Shown piece after piece: positions 1 through 8,665 of a stretch of 64,000 nt of DNA. This DNA comes from CBDDBX01 sp965225955 (GTDB lineage Bacteria; Acidobacteriota; Aminicenantia; UBA2199). A program made the position numbers and the translations under genes. How positions within the stretch are numbered: the stretch's first letter is position 1; every line of letters begins with the position of its first letter. The notes under the pieces were generated by a model that ran no database searches, had not been told where the DNA came from, and saw only the letters and a program-made list of their open reading frames with translations. The DNA is taken from the NCBI GenBank assembly GCA_965225955.1, contig CBDDBX010000017.1, positions 19,044 to 83,043 of the forward strand. Direction: 5' to 3'.

Positions 1-1
1 T

Positions 2-1186
2 ATAGAAAATAAAGAAGTCGTTGATACTCTTTACCGTTGCCGGCTTTATGTTACAAATGATTCCATTGAACATGAAGAGTTGTTGGCAGAAAAAAAGAGA
101 CTCGCTGAAGAGAATAAAGTTATTGGTTTGCAGATACTGCCAACACTTGGTTGTAACTTCAGATGCACATATTGTTATGAGGGGCTTGAGCATAATACTG
201 CTAAAATGTCAGATGAAACAATTGAAGATATAATCAATTATGTCAAAAGTGTTGTTAAGCCTACAACAGATTTTCTGAATGTGTCCTGGTTTGGAGGGGA
301 ACCTCTTCTGGCAGTAAAACAGATAGAAAAGCTCTCTAAGGAATTTTTGCTGTTGAGTGACAGTAATGAACTTCAATATATGGGGTCAATGATCAGCAAT
401 GGTTATCTTCTGAATGCAAAGAATATCGAATTGATGCTGAAAAACAGGATAAGTTCATGTCAGGTTACCATAGATGGTTTAAAAAAGTATCATGATTCCA
501 CAAGAATTCTTGGTAATGGAATTGGAACCTGGGATGTAATTATGAAAAATACTGTTATGGCAGTAAACATGGGGCTTAAGATTACAATAAGGGTGAATCT
601 TGACAGAAATAATTCCAGAGAGCTTGATGAATTTGTCAAAGAACTTGAAGAAAGAAATATAGCGGAAAAGGTGCAGTTATCTTTCAGTATAGTGCAGGAT
701 TTAGGGCAGAAGTGCAGTAGTGCAGGCCATGGCAAAACTCTTACCCTGGAAGAAGCTGATAACATTATAAAAGGTAAGGAATTAACAAAAAAGTATCTGG
801 ATGATGAGAGGGATAAGACTCTCAGCAGAGCTTTACCTGATATGTTTGGCTGTGTTGCTACTGCAGCAAGATCGTTGATTATTGGTCCAGAAGGTGAATT
901 GTACAAGTGCTCAAAAACAATAGGTGAAAAGAAGATGCTGTGTGGTGATATCAGTAATGTTCAAAGAGAAGGAGCAGGTTTGAACAGATGGGTTATGCAT
1001 GATAATTGCAGAGATGAAAGGTGTAGTAAATGTAATATGCTACCTGTATGTCCGGGTATTGGATGTGCTTATGATGCAATAGTTCATGGTAAGGATGTTT
1101 TTGATTGTGATATAGAAAAGATTCGTCAGTTTCATGTAGATAAGTTGAAGAAACTTTATCTAAGGAAGCAGAAAATAGCAGGTTGA
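2..1186 (+). CDS. Radical SAM/SPASM peptide maturase (5' end outside window)
   Basis: Probable radical S-adenosylmethionine enzyme that modifies a ribosomal peptide. The reading frame is open to the left edge, so the N-terminus is missing; a TTG at 80 lies in frame but is probably internal. The radical SAM cluster motif CNFRCTYC (CX3CX2C, about 152-175) is followed by the Tyr-Glu-Gly usual in this group. The C-terminal part has a SPASM-type cysteine set: a Cys before GPEGELYKC, then C-X4-C-X2-C-X5-C-X4-C and a last Cys near the end, expected to bind auxiliary Fe-S clusters. It abuts an ABC exporter gene, a secreted propeller gene and a small Cys-rich peptide gene, which together suggest RiPP biosynthesis. 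Family assignment is firm; substrate assignment is inference. An anaerobic sulfatase-maturase-like role is less likely because no sulfatase is nearby. Confidence 0.88.
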   Translation: MENKEVVDTLYRCRLYVTNDSIEHEELLAEKKRLAEENKVIGLQILPTLGCNFRCTYCYEGLEHNTAKMSDETIEDIINYVKSVVKPTTDFLNVSWFGGEPLLAVKQIEKLSKEFLLLSDSNELQYMGSMISNGYLLNAKNIELMLKNRISSCQVTIDGLKKYHDSTRILGNGIGTWDVIMKNTVMAVNMGLKITIRVNLDRNNSRELDEFVKELEERNIAEKVQLSFSIVQDLGQKCSSAGHGKTLTLEEADNIIKGKELTKKYLDDERDKTLSRALPDMFGCVATAARSLIIGPEGELYKCSKTIGEKKMLCGDISNVQREGAGLNRWVMHDNCRDERCSKCNMLPVCPGIGCAYDAIVHGKDVFDCDIEKIRQFHVDKLKKLYLRKQKIAG

Positions 1187-1188
1187 TT

Positions 1189-2898
1189 ATGTTCGAGATA
1201 ATAAGAAGCAAATCTCTTAAATTTTTTATTTATTATCAGAAGCGGTATATTAAAATTATTCTGGGTGCACTAATGGTTTTACTACTTTCTGTTGCACTCA
1301 AACTACCGACTCCACTTATAACTAAACATTTGATTGATAAGATCATTCCATCGGGTGATTATAGTGCTCTGCATCAATTATGTCTTCTGCTGTTCGGACT
1401 TATTCTCATGCACAATATAGCCCAACTTTTCCTGAAAATAATATTGGCAAGGTATAGTGTGGCAATAAGGAAAGCTATTGAAACAGACTTCTATAAACAT
1501 CTGCAGAAACTACCTATGAAGTATTTTCTGAACAATCAAAGTGGATACATAGTATCGAGAGTGAATGAAATAGCTAATACTGAACAGGTAATGGCAAGTA
1601 CTATGGTGCAGATTATAAGAGATGTTGTTACTATGATAGTGGGTGCCTATCTTATTCTGAAAATGAATTTGGAAATTGGCCTGGTATCACTGATCATTCT
1701 TCCTTTGTTTATATATTCCATAAAAGCATTCCATGGAAGAATAAAAAAAATTAATATTGCAATTAATGAAGAAAGGGCCAAATATCTTGGAAAACTGGAG
1801 CGTAATGTAAGTGCTATTGAAAGAATCAAAGCTTCAGTGAAAGAAGAAACCGAATTGAGTAGGGTTGTAGATCGTATCAAAGCTGTTCTGAAATTAAAAC
1901 TTGATTCTGAAGTTCTGGCAGGTCTGGCTTCAGTAACATCCTCTTTTGTAGGCATGATAGCTCCTTTTTTTGTGCTCTGGTACGGTGTGTCGGAAATAAT
2001 GAAGGGGGAGCTCTTATTGGGAGAGTTCTTTGCTATTAACTCATTTCTGGCTTTTATTTATGGTCCGGCTCATAATCTTACCAATATAGGCTATATTATT
2101 TCAAAGGCTCTGGCAGGTCTGGACAGAGTGCATGAGATATTTCAGGAGGCAGAAGAAAAATGCGGTTCTGACGAAGTAGAATGCTTCGACTCCATTGATA
2201 TAAAGGATTTGTCATTCCAATACGGAGATAACGGGGATTACGTACTTAAAAATATCAATCTGAGTTTCAGAGCGGGCGACAGAGTGGCTGTTGTTGGTAG
2301 AAGTGGTAGTGGTAAAAGTACACTGGTTAAGATCCTTTTAAAGATATTGGAAGATTATGAGGGGGAAATTCTGGTATCAGGTAAAAACATTAAAGATCTG
2401 GATAACAGTAGCTACAGGTCAGAAATAAGTTATCTCGGGCAGAATCAGCAATTGTTGGAAGAGGATCTGGAAGAGCTTCTGATTCAATGTGAAGAAAGAA
2501 GAGATATGATTGGGATTGGGAAATTATGTAATCTTGATCTTGACAGACTAAGTGAGAAAGTTGTTCAGAAGCAGATATCAGGTGGTGAAGCGCAGAGGCT
2601 TGATGTTTTTGAAAATCTAATTACAGGAGCACGGGCACTTCAGATAATTGATGAAGGTACATCGAATATAGATTCAATTACTGAAAACATGATTTTTGAG
2701 GAGTTATTTGAACAATATAAAGAGAGAATAATCATTTACATAACTCATGATCTTAAAAGTGTAGCAGGATTTGACAGGATAATAGTAATGGAAAATGGTT
2801 GTATCGTACAGGATGGGAACCATGATGATCTTCTTGATCAAAATGATGAATACAGAGAATTATGGATTAATAGTAACAGAGGGAGGGCTATCGGATGA
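1189..2898 (+). CDS. ABC transporter, fused membrane and ATPase domains (type I exporter half)
   Basis: A 569-residue half-transporter: about 320 residues with several hydrophobic segments (ABC_membrane type), then a nucleotide-binding domain. Visible motifs are Walker A GRSGSGKST, a Q-loop region (YLGQNQ), a signature ISGGEAQR instead of LSGGQ, Walker B LQIIDEGTS and the H-loop ITHD. There is no N-terminal C39 peptidase, so it would not trim a leader itself. I chose the ATG at 1189, which sits 2 nt after the maturase stop; the frame's upstream TTG at 1183 overlaps that stop. The 3' end overlaps the propeller gene by 4 bp. It probably works as a homodimer exporting the modified peptide; this is inferred from position. 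Confidence 0.85.
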   Translation: MFEIIRSKSLKFFIYYQKRYIKIILGALMVLLLSVALKLPTPLITKHLIDKIIPSGDYSALHQLCLLLFGLILMHNIAQLFLKIILARYSVAIRKAIETDFYKHLQKLPMKYFLNNQSGYIVSRVNEIANTEQVMASTMVQIIRDVVTMIVGAYLILKMNLEIGLVSLIILPLFIYSIKAFHGRIKKINIAINEERAKYLGKLERNVSAIERIKASVKEETELSRVVDRIKAVLKLKLDSEVLAGLASVTSSFVGMIAPFFVLWYGVSEIMKGELLLGEFFAINSFLAFIYGPAHNLTNIGYIISKALAGLDRVHEIFQEAEEKCGSDEVECFDSIDIKDLSFQYGDNGDYVLKNINLSFRAGDRVAVVGRSGSGKSTLVKILLKILEDYEGEILVSGKNIKDLDNSSYRSEISYLGQNQQLLEEDLEELLIQCEERRDMIGIGKLCNLDLDRLSEKVVQKQISGGEAQRLDVFENLITGARALQIIDEGTSNIDSITENMIFEELFEQYKERIIIYITHDLKSVAGFDRIIVMENGCIVQDGNHDDLLDQNDEYRELWINSNRGRAIG

Positions 2899-3971
2899 AT
2901 AGAACAGTTGTGAGAATTATGATATTGATGATTGCCTTTTGCATGATAAATGCAGCGGCAGATTCAGGTGATTCGGGGAAATCGGTTCTACTTGAGAAGA
3001 AAGGGACACTGGAATCAGGAAAGAAGTATATATTTCAATATCCATCACAATTTGCTGTATCAAAGAACAGGGAGATATTTATTCTTGATAGAAACCAGAT
3101 TCTTCAGCTGAACAGTGAAGGAATATTGACGCGTAATTATTTTAAGAAAGGGCAGGGGCCTGGTGAATTCCTCAATGTTGAGAATATAGTACCGGGTAAC
3201 AAGTATCTTATGGTTCATCAGGCTACTCCTAATAAAATAGCGATGTTTGATTTCAACGGGAATGTTGTTAAAGAGTTAAGACCTGATCTTAAAACCAGCA
3301 GGCTACTGTTTTTCTATAAAGGAAAATATTACTTCCTGCAGTTTGGGTTTGATGGACAAGAGGTGCCTGCAGGGAAATTCAGAGATACAAAAAGTAAATT
3401 ATTTGAATATTCTCCCGGAAATAGTTTCAAAGATACAGGCATAAGGTTTGCCGGAAGGTGGATGTCAGAGAGGGTTGGACAATATATACTTTCAGATAAA
3501 GAGCATTACCTGTTTCATTGTCTGCTTGAAAACAGATTGATATGTTCCGGGAATGGAGATTATAAACTCGAATTTATAGATATTGATAAATACAGAAAAA
3601 TTAAAACTGTTAATATGCCTTTTGTAAGGTCTGAATTTAAAAAAGCAGTAAAAAAAGAGAGAATATCTGCATCAAACGATAAGAACCGCAAGTATCATAG
3701 AAGTATACAGAAGTTACTTGTATATAAGAATAAAATTCTTGTTATAACCTCATCGTTTAAAACTGGTAAAGGTCTGAAAGTTAATATGCATAACATAGAT
3801 GGGGATCTTATCAAATCCTTTCACTTGCCATTAATAAAGAAGATAGATGAACTTAGACATTTCAGAAGGCAGCTGATTGTAATAGATGGCGATTATCTTT
3901 TTAAAGAAGAGGAAGATGAAGAGGGTAACAAGATTTTCAGTAAATACTATCTGAATTTTAATGAGAAGTAA
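2895..3971 (+). CDS. Secreted six-bladed beta-propeller protein
   Basis: 358 residues. The N-terminus (MNRTVVRIMILMIAFCMINA) is a signal peptide with probable cleavage before the AADSG segment. The body has repeating strand-turn units of the kind in 6-bladed beta-propeller (DUF5128/NHL-like) proteins, with a diagnostic GQGPGEF around residue 90 after an ILDRNQILQLN blade. No catalytic motif is visible. It starts inside the exporter gene (ATGA overlap), so it is translationally coupled to it. Such propellers often lie beside radical SAM peptide loci in Bacteroidota and Aminicenantota; the role (periplasmic binding, immunity or maturation) is unknown. Confidence 0.75.
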   Translation: MNRTVVRIMILMIAFCMINAAADSGDSGKSVLLEKKGTLESGKKYIFQYPSQFAVSKNREIFILDRNQILQLNSEGILTRNYFKKGQGPGEFLNVENIVPGNKYLMVHQATPNKIAMFDFNGNVVKELRPDLKTSRLLFFYKGKYYFLQFGFDGQEVPAGKFRDTKSKLFEYSPGNSFKDTGIRFAGRWMSERVGQYILSDKEHYLFHCLLENRLICSGNGDYKLEFIDIDKYRKIKTVNMPFVRSEFKKAVKKERISASNDKNRKYHRSIQKLLVYKNKILVITSSFKTGKGLKVNMHNIDGDLIKSFHLPLIKKIDELRHFRRQLIVIDGDYLFKEEEDEEGNKIFSKYYLNFNEK

Positions 3972-4051
3972 TAATTGATGAGGAGACGAAATCATTTGTT
4001 TTAGTAGTTGTAAATTTGTACCTAGGTAAAACATTAATATAGGAGAGAATT

Positions 4052-4210
4052 ATGAACGAAACAATGAATGTAGTTTATGATGTATGGGAAACAGTAGGAC
4101 TTTGCGCAGGAAGTTGCAGCTGCTGGTTGGTAACTGATACAACAATTTATGTAAGACCTAATATCGATTCAGGTCCATCTGACAAAATTAAAGAAGACGC
4201 AGGTCAATAA
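4052..4210 (+). CDS. Candidate RiPP precursor peptide, 52 residues, Cys-rich
   Basis: A small ORF with an excellent Shine-Dalgarno AGGAGAG at 4041-4047 and an ATG 4 nt later. The peptide has an acidic leader-like start (MNETMNVVYDVWETVG) followed by a compact CAGSCSCW cluster with Cys at positions 18, 22 and 24, and a polar Thr/Asp/Ser-rich tail ending DKIKEDAGQ. There is no signal peptide and no Gly-Gly leader cleavage site. It is the last gene before a strong terminator, 80 bp after the propeller gene and on the same strand as the radical SAM maturase and exporter. Sactipeptide or ranthipeptide-type thioether links from Cys to nearby residues are the obvious hypothesis. Coding status rests on the RBS and context; function is inferred. 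Confidence 0.7.
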   Translation: MNETMNVVYDVWETVGLCAGSCSCWLVTDTTIYVRPNIDSGPSDKIKEDAGQ

Positions 4211-4226
4211 TCTTTAGTTAACTTAT

Positions 4227-4258
4227 AGCAGGTAAGGCAGAGCTTTACCTGCTTTTCA
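4227..4258 (+). terminator. Rho-independent terminator of the RiPP locus
   Basis: A perfect 9-bp stem AGCAGGTAA (4227-4235) pairs with TTACCTGCT (4245-4253) over a 9-nt loop and runs into TTTC and later a T-rich stretch (AGTTTTTTATTTG). It lies 16 nt after the peptide stop codon. Confidence 0.8.
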
Positions 4259-4325
4259 CAGTTTTTTATTTGCCTCACAGATCTTAAATGAGGAAAGAGC
4301 AGGAGTGTTGAAGAGAAAGAAGTTT

Positions 4326-5387
4326 CTATCGGGTTATTAACCTGTACTCCTTTGAGCCAAAACCAAGTTCATGACCATATTCAACCTGTGTTTTGTAAGG
4401 AACATCATGAGCCACTGTGGATAGTTCTGCTCCAAGTGCTTTCTCAACCAGATCTATTGAGGCTGCATCAATTGCTACAGGATCTTTTGATATAAGAACT
4501 CCGATATCGGGAACAATCTGCTCATAACCCTCCATACAGTCACAGTTCTTTGTAATTCTTGTTAGAACATTGATAAAGAGCACTCTCTCTCTTCCAACAG
4601 CTTTAACGACTCCCATTGCGTGCTCAACAATTTTCTGTTGAAGGATTTCGAAAGATTCTGACCAGTTATAGCCGATAGCATCAAAGCGACAGGCTGTGAG
4701 ACACTCACCGCAACCTATACATTTTTTACGTTTGATCTTTATTTCTCTATCTTCATATATGGCATCTTCAGGGCACCATTTGATGCACTCTCCACATTTT
4801 CGGCATTTTGATACCTTTATTGATGGTTTTGAGGTTGAGTGCTGAACCATCTTACCTCTTCTGCCAGTTAAACCCATACCGAGATTTTTCATAGCAGCAC
4901 CAAAGCCCGCAAGAATATGACCGGTAAAGTGGGAGAAGGTAATAAGATTCTGTACCCTGGGTACAGCCGATGCAACTCCTACCTCTTTATAAATTTTACC
5001 GGGGATCTCTATTTTTACCTCTTCATTACCAAGAAGCCCGTCAGACATGATAATGGGCATGCCGGTTTTTTCATAGGTAAATCCATGCTCATATGCCAGT
5101 TCAATGTGATCTATGGCATTGGCTCTTGAGTGGCGGTAAAGTGTTGAGGTTTCAGTAAGAAAAGTCCTGGAACCTTTCTGCTTCACAAGTTTACCTGTTT
5201 CTGCAAGTATCTCAGGTCTTATATACCCATTTGATCCTTTTTCTCCAAAATGGGTTTTTATAGCGGTAATATCCTCAGGTTCAATAAAGTCAAGGAGATT
5301 TTCTCTATTAAGAAGTTCAGAGATTCCGGCACTCAGCTGCTTGTCATCCAGTTCCTCTGCTTTAATAAAATATACACAGCTTTCCAT
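4326..5387 (-). CDS. DUF362-domain protein with two 4Fe-4S motifs
   Basis: 353 residues. The N-terminal part is of the DUF362 type (includes TAIKTHFGEKGSNGYIRP). Around residues 193-236 come two ferredoxin-like clusters, CRKCGECIKWCPEDAI and CIGCGECLTACRFDAI, each CX2CX2CX3C, expected to bind two 4Fe-4S clusters. The DUF362 domain resumes after the ferredoxin insert. The exact reaction is not known for the family; an iron-sulphur electron-transfer or maturation role is usual guesswork. It is the last gene of the def-fmt-rsmB run, 2 nt after the metallopeptidase, so it is probably co-transcribed. No signal peptide, so cytoplasmic. Confidence 0.8.
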   Translation of the reverse strand: MESCVYFIKAEELDDKQLSAGISELLNRENLLDFIEPEDITAIKTHFGEKGSNGYIRPEILAETGKLVKQKGSRTFLTETSTLYRHSRANAIDHIELAYEHGFTYEKTGMPIIMSDGLLGNEEVKIEIPGKIYKEVGVASAVPRVQNLITFSHFTGHILAGFGAAMKNLGMGLTGRRGKMVQHSTSKPSIKVSKCRKCGECIKWCPEDAIYEDREIKIKRKKCIGCGECLTACRFDAIGYNWSESFEILQQKIVEHAMGVVKAVGRERVLFINVLTRITKNCDCMEGYEQIVPDIGVLISKDPVAIDAASIDLVEKALGAELSTVAHDVPYKTQVEYGHELGFGSKEYRLITR

Positions 5388-5389
5388 AC

Positions 5390-7339
5390 TTATTGCTCCC
5401 GGAATTTAAAATAGTCCATTACGCTGTTAAGCAGAGGAGAAACAGATATCTCAGAACCTACAGCTCTCTGCATCCATATCTGAGGAGGGAGTTTACCAAT
5501 GCTGCACATTCTGGTCATCTCCATTCCAAGATTCCTGCCTTTCATGTACTCTTCGATCTGAAACTGTATTATGAATCCAAGAGGGTAATCCGGCAGGTAA
5601 AGAGCGCAATCTATAAGGTGGGAGTAGATACTAAGTACCGGTGAATCTTTTATATTAAAGATGTCTGCAAAATATCTGTTCCATACATCTTTGGCAATCC
5701 TGATTACAGCCTCTTTCAGCTGTTCTGCTGTGGTTTTCGGGTTCTGGTAAAGCCACTCCCATACCTCTATATCCACCATAGAAACTCCCATAATTTCAAA
5801 GGCGTTCCATAAGGTATCAAGAGCTCTCTCTTCATTTCCATCGCTCTGCAGACCAAGTACTTCAAGATCCCTGTTCTGGAAGAGAAAAGCAAATGCTTCT
5901 GTGAAGGCAGTGTTGGGAATGCCGTGCAGATTGTAATGATCTACATAGTAGAGTGAAATAACCTGTTCAACACAGTGTCCAAGTTCATGCATGGCAGTAT
6001 TAAAGCCTTTGTAGTCCATACTTCCTGAGGGCACTCTTGTTCTGAGGTAGGCTTTTTCTCCATACATTTCAGGGCCCCAGGCATGACCAGCTCCTCTGGC
6101 AGGTTCAACAGCAATGCGATCTTTTATGAACTGTGCCTGATCTTTATCAAAACCAAAAGATCTCAATATACCAGTTATATTTTTTCTGAAAGCTTCTATG
6201 TCAGGGTACTCTTCTTTTACTTTTGCATCCAGATCTTCAGCGCTGACAGTATCTTCGCCGGAAAAACCGTTGTACCATATGTCAAAAACTTCCAGAGGGC
6301 GTCCAAGTCTGGAGGCTATCAATTTCGCAGTGAGTTTTACTGCATCTGATTTAAGTAGAGTCTCAAATAGTTCTTTTACCTCTTTAAGAGGGATTTCTCT
6401 TTCAATGTTGAACTGTCTTGATATGTGATCAGGGAACCCAGGGTAATAGGGGTCTACAGCTTTTACTGCTTTAAACAGGTTAAGAAAATGTCTGTATCTT
6501 GTATCCTGCTCTCTTTTGAAATTGCACTGCTTCCCGGATTTCATAAGTCTGTTATCCCGGGGAGACCACTCATACTGATCTGAGTTGATAAAATCTTCAG
6601 GAATATTCTGGGATATTATCTGCTCCATGATTTTTACTATGAGGCGCTGTTTATCAAGGCCTTTAGTATCACTGTAACGTGCTCTTATCTCATCTCTTAA
6701 TCCCCAGTGGCTTATAAGCTTAAGATCTTTGGGGAAAGGTCTGGTTCCATCTGTATCTACAATCTGACCCATAAAGATATTGTAGTCCGCAATATATGCC
6801 TCAGCTTTTGTCTGTAGATTTGAGATATTTCCTGAGATTTTACCAGGTACTCTTGAGGTGAATATATCGCCGGTTCTTATAGTACTCCACTGATCATTGG
6901 TAAAGTTTTCTGCAGGGTTCAGCTTCTCCTTCAGAGGTAGATGGGGAAAGTTCAGAAGCACAATAAATGCTGTTTTATTATTAAAGAGATCCTCTTCAAG
7001 ATGGGAAAAGGGATCAAGCATCGAAAAATGCATGTCGAGATTTGAAATGGGGCCTGTATCTGTATGTACCGGCTTTTTTAAGTCCACAGCCAGCCTGTTC
7101 AGTGTGCCGTTTAATATTTCAAGTCTGTTTTCCAGAGCTTTTCTGGTAGCTTTTAGTTCGTCGCCGGAAGCTATAAAGTTTTCAAGACAGAATGAAGAGA
7201 ACTCTTTTGCAGTGCCATCACTGCTTTTCCAGAATTCAGCAGTCTGTTTCAGACCCTGTTCAATTCTTTTCAGCTCTCCCGGATACTTATCTGAAAGTTT
7301 TTTTGTAACTGATGAAACAGTTTTCTGGGTAATGTACAT
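5390..7339 (-). CDS. HExxH zinc metallopeptidase, M3 (oligopeptidase)-like
   Basis: 649 residues, mostly helical in appearance. The zinc motif HELGH lies near residue 450 (MHELGHCVEQVISLYY), followed by FTEAFAFLFQNRD, which supplies the downstream Glu ligand expected in M3-type peptidases. Length matches the oligoendopeptidase/M3 clan MA enzymes that cleave short peptides in the cytoplasm. There is no signal peptide. It sits between rsmB and the DUF362 gene with short gaps (15 nt and 2 nt). The precise subfamily (M3A, M3B or an uncharacterised branch) cannot be decided by eye. Confidence 0.75.
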   Translation of the reverse strand: MYITQKTVSSVTKKLSDKYPGELKRIEQGLKQTAEFWKSSDGTAKEFSSFCLENFIASGDELKATRKALENRLEILNGTLNRLAVDLKKPVHTDTGPISNLDMHFSMLDPFSHLEEDLFNNKTAFIVLLNFPHLPLKEKLNPAENFTNDQWSTIRTGDIFTSRVPGKISGNISNLQTKAEAYIADYNIFMGQIVDTDGTRPFPKDLKLISHWGLRDEIRARYSDTKGLDKQRLIVKIMEQIISQNIPEDFINSDQYEWSPRDNRLMKSGKQCNFKREQDTRYRHFLNLFKAVKAVDPYYPGFPDHISRQFNIEREIPLKEVKELFETLLKSDAVKLTAKLIASRLGRPLEVFDIWYNGFSGEDTVSAEDLDAKVKEEYPDIEAFRKNITGILRSFGFDKDQAQFIKDRIAVEPARGAGHAWGPEMYGEKAYLRTRVPSGSMDYKGFNTAMHELGHCVEQVISLYYVDHYNLHGIPNTAFTEAFAFLFQNRDLEVLGLQSDGNEERALDTLWNAFEIMGVSMVDIEVWEWLYQNPKTTAEQLKEAVIRIAKDVWNRYFADIFNIKDSPVLSIYSHLIDCALYLPDYPLGFIIQFQIEEYMKGRNLGMEMTRMCSIGKLPPQIWMQRAVGSEISVSPLLNSVMDYFKFREQ

Positions 7340-7354
7340 TTAAAGTACTCCTCT

Positions 7355-8665
7355 CTATTTATCTGAACTTCTCTCTATTAAAGAGAAGTAGAAAAGATCA
7401 CAATTATGCTCCTCGTCAGGGACAAGGTATACTCCGTATTCACCTTTTCTGTAATTAATTCCGTAAGAATGGAGAGTATCTGAAAGATCTACAGTAGAGA
7501 AGCTGTGATGCTGTTTCAAATGGTCAATTACATTGTCAGTTTCAGCCTTTGTAAAAGAGCATACAGAGTAGAGAATATATCTGGAAGATGGAAAGTTGCT
7601 GAGTACAGAAGAGGTTATCTTTTTCTGAACTTCAGAGTTCTCTTTTATTGCTTTATTATCGGTTTTAATTTTAAGATCCGGGTTTTTCCTGCATGTACCG
7701 GCTGAAGAGCATGGGGCATCAAGAATAATTATATCAAATTCATCTTTTATCGCCGGAACTGCTGCATCCATTGAAAGACAGTTTATCGAAATCCCTAAGC
7801 GTCGGCATAATTCATCAAGCATCTTTATTCTATCAGAACTGATATCCGAGGCTGTAATGCTCCTTTTCCCTTCAGACATGTAATGAAGGGTTATCGATTT
7901 TGTGCCGGGAGCTGCACATATATCAAGTACTCTTCTGCCTCCGAATTTGTTGGCAATTATTGATACAAGCTGGGAACCACTGTTCTGTATGTAGCATTTA
8001 TCATCTTTTATAAACGTCCTGATTACAGAACCTGGGTTGGAGATCTCAAATGATTTAAGGGACTTAATCTCTCTTGAATCTATATCGTTCTCTTTAAGCG
8101 CTTCTCTAAGTTCCCCGTAAACCATGTTTCCCGGATGAGGGTGTACGTGAAAAACAGGTTCCCGGCTCAGATATTCAGCTACACTGTTGTTTTGACCAAA
8201 GACCTCTTCAGCAGCTTCTATGAGTTCTCTGCTTATAGAGTAGTTTATAGATGGGTCTTTATGATTTATGAACTGCTCTGTTATCTCTTCTCTCTTTCTG
8301 AGGCAGTTTCTCAGTACTGCATTTATAAAAGCCTTTGAGCGTTTGGGAGAGGCCGTAACTGTATCGTTAACAACTGCGTACTGCTGGTATGAATCCGACA
8401 GAAATAGCAGAAAAAGAGCTGTTTTGATTGCTACAGCACTTTTAATATCAAATTTCTTTATTTTTCTTGAAGATACATATTCGGCTATAGCTGTAAGTTT
8501 AATATCGTTACGTATTACACCATAAACAGCTCTTGTTACAGCAGCATTATGTCTGGGATCACCTGAATCGAGGCTTCGGTTAATAAGAAGTTTCAGGTTT
8601 ATACCTCTGCTCTCCTCCCTGTAGTACTTTTCCAGAATTTTGTGAACAGGTTTGAGAATATTCAC
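7355..8665 (-). CDS. rsmB: 16S rRNA (cytosine-967-C5) methyltransferase RsmB
   Basis: 436 residues: an N-terminal NusB-like RNA-binding domain (about 1-140, with AVYGVIRN and FINAVLRN) then a Rossmann m5C methyltransferase domain. SAM-binding VLDICAAPGTKS and the motif IV cysteine in DAPCSSAGTCRKNPD are visible, as is the catalytic YSVCSF of motif VI. It methylates C967 of 16S rRNA. The start is GTG, overlapping the fmt stop by 4 nt (GTGA), so translation is coupled. The def-fmt-rsmB order is widely conserved and supports the identity. Confidence 0.92.
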   Translation of the reverse strand: MNILKPVHKILEKYYREESRGINLKLLINRSLDSGDPRHNAAVTRAVYGVIRNDIKLTAIAEYVSSRKIKKFDIKSAVAIKTALFLLFLSDSYQQYAVVNDTVTASPKRSKAFINAVLRNCLRKREEITEQFINHKDPSINYSISRELIEAAEEVFGQNNSVAEYLSREPVFHVHPHPGNMVYGELREALKENDIDSREIKSLKSFEISNPGSVIRTFIKDDKCYIQNSGSQLVSIIANKFGGRRVLDICAAPGTKSITLHYMSEGKRSITASDISSDRIKMLDELCRRLGISINCLSMDAAVPAIKDEFDIIILDAPCSSAGTCRKNPDLKIKTDNKAIKENSEVQKKITSSVLSNFPSSRYILYSVCSFTKAETDNVIDHLKQHHSFSTVDLSDTLHSYGINYRKGEYGVYLVPDEEHNCDLFYFSLIERSSDK

